A DNA stretch of 14,658 nucleotides from an uncultured Faecalibacterium sp. (GTDB lineage Bacteria; Bacillota; Clostridia; Oscillospirales; Ruminococcaceae), in assembly GCA_902463235.1 (NCBI GenBank), contig CABQER010000019.1:1-14658 (forward strand), in the 5' to 3' direction. Below, in pieces: positions 12,504 through 14,658 of this stretch. Numbering within the stretch: position 1 is the stretch's first letter; every line of letters begins with the position of its first letter. The notes beneath the pieces were generated by a model. That model was not told the DNA's origin, did not search any database, and saw only the letters and a list, made by a program, of their open reading frames with translations. A program made the translations under genes and the position numbers.

Positions 12504-12952
12504 TGTTGACCAGTACACAAATTGGGGAGCTGGCCGCGCAGTTCTTTATTGCCGGCGCAGGCACCCTGAGTTTTGCCGTTCTGTTCGGCTGTCCGCGCAA
12601 AAGCCTGCTCTTCTGCGGGCTGGTGGGTGCCGTGGGCTGGTTTGTCTACGAGCTGGCCGTGATGCTGGGGGCAGACAGTGCCGCAGCCTCCCTGCTGGCG
12701 GTCATTCCGCTCACCCTGCTCACCCGCGTGTTTGCCATTGTGCTTAAAATGCCGGTAACGGTGTTCCTGCTGTCCGGCATCTTCCCGCTGGTGCCCGGCG
12801 CGGGCATCTACTACACCGCCTACTATTTTATACAGGGCAACAATGCGCTGGCCCTCTCCAACGGCATCAGCACCTTTAAAGTAGCCGTTGCGCTGGCCGT
12901 GGGCATCTCGCTGGTGCTCAGCGTGCCCATTCCGAAAAAGCGGCGAAACTGA
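12500..12952 (+). CDS. Threonine/serine exporter family protein, YjjB-like small subunit
   Basis: A 150-residue, almost wholly hydrophobic protein with about four or five membrane segments, matching YjjB-type (DUF3815) subunits in length and in the conserved LSGIFPLVPGAGIYYTAY-like segment (near residues 93-110). It is expected to pair with the preceding subunit. The start ATGATG at 12500 overlaps the upstream TGA, so translation is coupled; either Met may be used. It ends with a basic KKRRN tail and is followed within 20 bases by a strong terminator. Confidence 0.87.
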   Translation: MMLTSTQIGELAAQFFIAGAGTLSFAVLFGCPRKSLLFCGLVGAVGWFVYELAVMLGADSAAASLLAVIPLTLLTRVFAIVLKMPVTVFLLSGIFPLVPGAGIYYTAYYFIQGNNALALSNGISTFKVAVALAVGISLVLSVPIPKKRRN

Positions 12953-12962
12953 CTATAAGTGT

Positions 12963-12999
12963 AAAAAGGCGGCAGTTCAATATGACTGCCGCCTTTTTT
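12963..12999. terminator. Bidirectional terminator between the exporter pair and the lipoprotein genes
   Basis: GGCGGCAGT (12968-12976) and ACTGCCGCC (12985-12993) form a perfect 9-bp stem, flanked by AAAAA before and TTTTTT after. It can serve the exporter genes (plus) and the lipoprotein gene ending at 13037 (minus). Confidence 0.88.
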
Positions 13000-13036
13000 G
13001 TGAACTTAGTTTTTGAGCTGTAAAAGCCAGCTCAAA

Positions 13037-13828
13037 TTATTTGTGCATCTTGATCGTTGCAGTAACAGCAACTTCGCCCTTGCCACCGCCCAGATCATTG
13101 ATGCCGAACGGGCCATTATTGATAGCAACAACATCAAACAGATAACCGTTGCTCTCAACGGTTGCACCCGGCAGCTCAGCCTTGGTCAGAACCTTCTTGC
13201 TCTTGGGAACAGAAACAGTTGACTTGGTAATGACCTCATTAGAGCCCTTCATATAGTAAGTAACAGTAACTTCCATCGATTCTTCCGGCACAACAGGCTT
13301 AACAGACATCACAACGCGGTTATTTTTGCTGATCTGGTTCTTGCCGTTGTCGATGATCTCGTAGCCGGGCAGAGATTCCTTCAGATCGGTCTTGTAAACA
13401 AACTCAGCATCCGATGCAACGGTAATCGTCATGGTGGTGCTCAGCAGAGCCCTGTTGACGGTATCGTAGAATGCAACCGTAACAGGCTTAGTGGTAGCAA
13501 TCTTCTTCAGGGTGACAAGCACGCACTCCTTGCCGTCGATCTCCTGAATCTTCAGCTCACCGGTGCTCTCCACAGTATAGCCCTGCGGAATCTGCTCAGC
13601 CTTAATCTGGGAGACCAGAACAGTCTTGGCGTCCTCATCCACAACAACAGAGCCATCCTTGCCAGCGGTTGCGCCGTTGCACATAAAGATGACCGTAACT
13701 TTCTTGGTCACACCGGGAACCGCGGGGGCATCGTTGCCAGAGCAGCCAGCCAGAACACCGGCAGCAGCAACAGCCAGAGCAGCCACACCTGCGCCCTTGA
13801 GGAACTTACGACGAGAAATGTTAGACAT
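13037..13828 (-). CDS. Tat-signal lipoprotein with repeated beta-rich domains, function unknown
   Basis: A 263-residue predicted surface lipoprotein. SRRKFLK at 5-11 is a textbook twin-arginine motif, then an Ala-rich stretch and lipobox LAGC with Cys29. The mature part appears to be three modules of about 65-80 residues, each starting with a strand like KVTVIFMCNG, PVTVAFYD or EVTVTYYMKG. Each continues with a hydrophilic segment, V-rich strands and Gly turns, loosely like MucBP/beta-grasp surface repeats. No catalytic motif is seen. The ATG at 13828 follows GAGG by nine bases; a longer opening to 13867 breaks the signal. Its first 87 bases and leader are almost identical to those of the next gene upstream. 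The coding sequence looks less GC-rich than its neighbours. Confidence 0.8.
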   Translation of the reverse strand: MSNISRRKFLKGAGVAALAVAAAGVLAGCSGNDAPAVPGVTKKVTVIFMCNGATAGKDGSVVVDEDAKTVLVSQIKAEQIPQGYTVESTGELKIQEIDGKECVLVTLKKIATTKPVTVAFYDTVNRALLSTTMTITVASDAEFVYKTDLKESLPGYEIIDNGKNQISKNNRVVMSVKPVVPEESMEVTVTYYMKGSNEVITKSTVSVPKSKKVLTKAELPGATVESNGYLFDVVAINNGPFGINDLGGGKGEVAVTATIKMHK

Positions 13829-13851
13829 AAGAATCAACCTCACAATCTTTT
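13741..13851 (-). repeat. Duplicated leader and signal-peptide cassette, copy 1
   Basis: These 111 bases match 14548-14658 with one mismatch (CCACAC here against CAACAC). The match covers the ribosome site, start and signal-peptide codons, stops near the lipobox, and reaches the window edge in copy 2, so its true length is unknown. Confidence 0.9.
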
Positions 13852-13893
13852 TGCATGCCCCGATCACTTTTTTGTGGAGCCTGCTTTTCCTAT

Positions 13894-13923
13894 ATAATAC
13901 CCTCCCCGGTAACTATTTGTCAA
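13894..13923 (-). promoter_or_regulatory. Promoter of the first tandem lipoprotein gene
   Basis: On the minus strand a perfect TTGACA -35 (13918-13923), 18-base spacer and TATTAT -10 (13894-13899). With the terminator just upstream, each tandem gene seems to be its own transcript. Confidence 0.75.
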
Positions 13924-13935
13924 GTAAAATTTCAA

Positions 13936-13993
13936 CAAAAAAACAACACCAATAGGGCGGAGACCTTGTTGGCCGCCACCCTGTTGGTGTTGT
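13936..13993 (-). terminator. Terminator of the second tandem lipoprotein gene
   Basis: ACAACACCAA (13943-13952) pairs perfectly with TTGGTGTTGT (13984-13993), with further pairing AGGG/CCCT inside. On the minus strand a run of seven T follows. Confidence 0.85.
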
Positions 13994-14047
13994 CTTCTTA
14001 AATTTTTAATTTAAAAATTCAAATAATTTTGAAAAATCCGATTCAGC

Positions 14048-14635
14048 TTACTTCGTAGTAATGTAAACGGTTGCCTTGTCGCCCTCAATGATGCCGTTCT
14101 GAGTCATGCCGCCGAAGCCGATCAGCTCAGTAGCATTCAGAACTCTATACTTGCCGCTCTTATCCACCAGACTATCCAGCTGATCCTGAGTGAGGTACTT
14201 TGCATCCACATCAACATTCAGAGAAGTCGGGGTGAACTTAGCGTCATCGGGAGCGCCGGTGCCATAAACATACTCAATCGTAACCTTCTTCTGAGGCTTT
14301 GCAGCTGCCTTCTTGTGCATCTTAATGACGACAACGCCATCAATGATCTTCTTGTCCTCAGTGCTGTCGAACTCATAATCCTTCAGATCGGCAGGCACAT
14401 TTGCCTGAATGGTCGCAAAAGTCACGGTATCAGCCAGAGCAGGAACTTCAATGGGCACGTCCTTGACGATGCTTTCGCCCTGGGTCGTCACCATGTACTT
14501 CAGTTTGATCGGACGCTTTTTGCCCGTATCGGGCGTGCTCTGATCGGAGCAGCCAGCCAGAACACCGGCAGCAGCAACAGCCAGAGCAGCAACACCTGCG
14601 CCCTTGAGGAACTTACGACGAGAAATGTTAGACAT
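14048..14635 (-). CDS. Tat-signal lipoprotein, tandem paralogue of the preceding one, function unknown
   Basis: A 195-residue predicted lipoprotein. The first 29 residues (SRRKFLK at 5-11, lipobox LAGC, Cys29) are the same as in the gene at 13037-13828. The mature part has about two beta-rich modules: one from PIKLKYMVTTQGE to VVVIKMHKK, and one from KKVTIEYVYGTG to the end. The motif IKMHK also ends the other protein, which supports common descent of modules, but overall mature identity looks low. The ATG at 14635 has GAGG nine bases upstream; an in-frame GTG at 14650 is less likely. Its promoter lies outside the window. Role could be adhesion, cell-wall binding or an unknown surface function. 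Confidence 0.78.
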   Translation of the reverse strand: MSNISRRKFLKGAGVAALAVAAAGVLAGCSDQSTPDTGKKRPIKLKYMVTTQGESIVKDVPIEVPALADTVTFATIQANVPADLKDYEFDSTEDKKIIDGVVVIKMHKKAAAKPQKKVTIEYVYGTGAPDDAKFTPTSLNVDVDAKYLTQDQLDSLVDKSGKYRVLNATELIGFGGMTQNGIIEGDKATVYITTK

Positions 14636-14658
14636 AAGAATCAACCTCACAATCTTTT
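14548..14658 (-). repeat. Duplicated leader and signal-peptide cassette, copy 2
   Basis: Partner of 13741-13851, 807 bases away in the same orientation. The match stops at the mature-domain boundary on one side and is cut by the window end on the other. Confidence 0.9.

Overview
The window looks like chromosome of a moderately GC-rich, low-G+C-lineage gut Firmicute, most likely a Faecalibacterium-like member of the Oscillospiraceae. The evidence is strong AGGAGG-type ribosome binding sites, a T-box riboswitch, a DeoR-type fructose regulator, a MetA/MetY methionine route, and several dispersed hairpin repeats of a kind I associate with that genus. The genus is inferred, not proven.

Layout. 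(1) 1-1680, minus strand: a fructose regulator and 1-phosphofructokinase (fruK, cut by the window edge), sharing an ATGA overlap. The promoter carries tandem 10-bp repeats. (2) 1746-3769: an orphan NMT1/SsuA-like substrate-binding lipoprotein (minus) divergent from a Crp/Fnr-family regulator (plus), whose leader is rich in palindromes. (3) 3938-5499, plus: a GtrB/DPM1-like membrane glycosyltransferase overlapping a flavin-reductase-family protein. (4) 5515-5813: what I consider the most interesting locus, a probable type I toxin-antitoxin module. A 34-residue membrane peptide gene (minus) converges on a small RNA (plus). The two share a terminator hairpin, and the small RNA repeats the antisense of the peptide's start region (12/12 and 10/12 matches). 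This is the design of the enterococcal par/Fst locus. (5) 5842-11606, minus: a methionine block metQ-metN-metI-metY-metA. A methionine T-box leader precedes metQ and a strong terminator follows metA. The spaces between these genes hold dispersed hairpin repeats rather than clear terminators, so partial read-through along the whole block is possible. (6) 11651-12999, plus: a two-subunit ThrE/YjjP-YjjB-type exporter. (7) 13037-14658, minus: two tandem small lipoproteins with almost identical leader and Tat-type signal regions but different mature parts.

How the parts fit. MetA has the Glu111 linked to acetyl-CoA use, which agrees with MetY acting on O-acetylhomoserine. MetQNI imports methionine, and its T-box has an AUG specifier, so uptake (and possibly synthesis by read-through) should rise when tRNA-Met is uncharged. 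Two families of structured repeats, one with UNCG-capped hairpins and one with two stems, occupy the gaps in and around this block.
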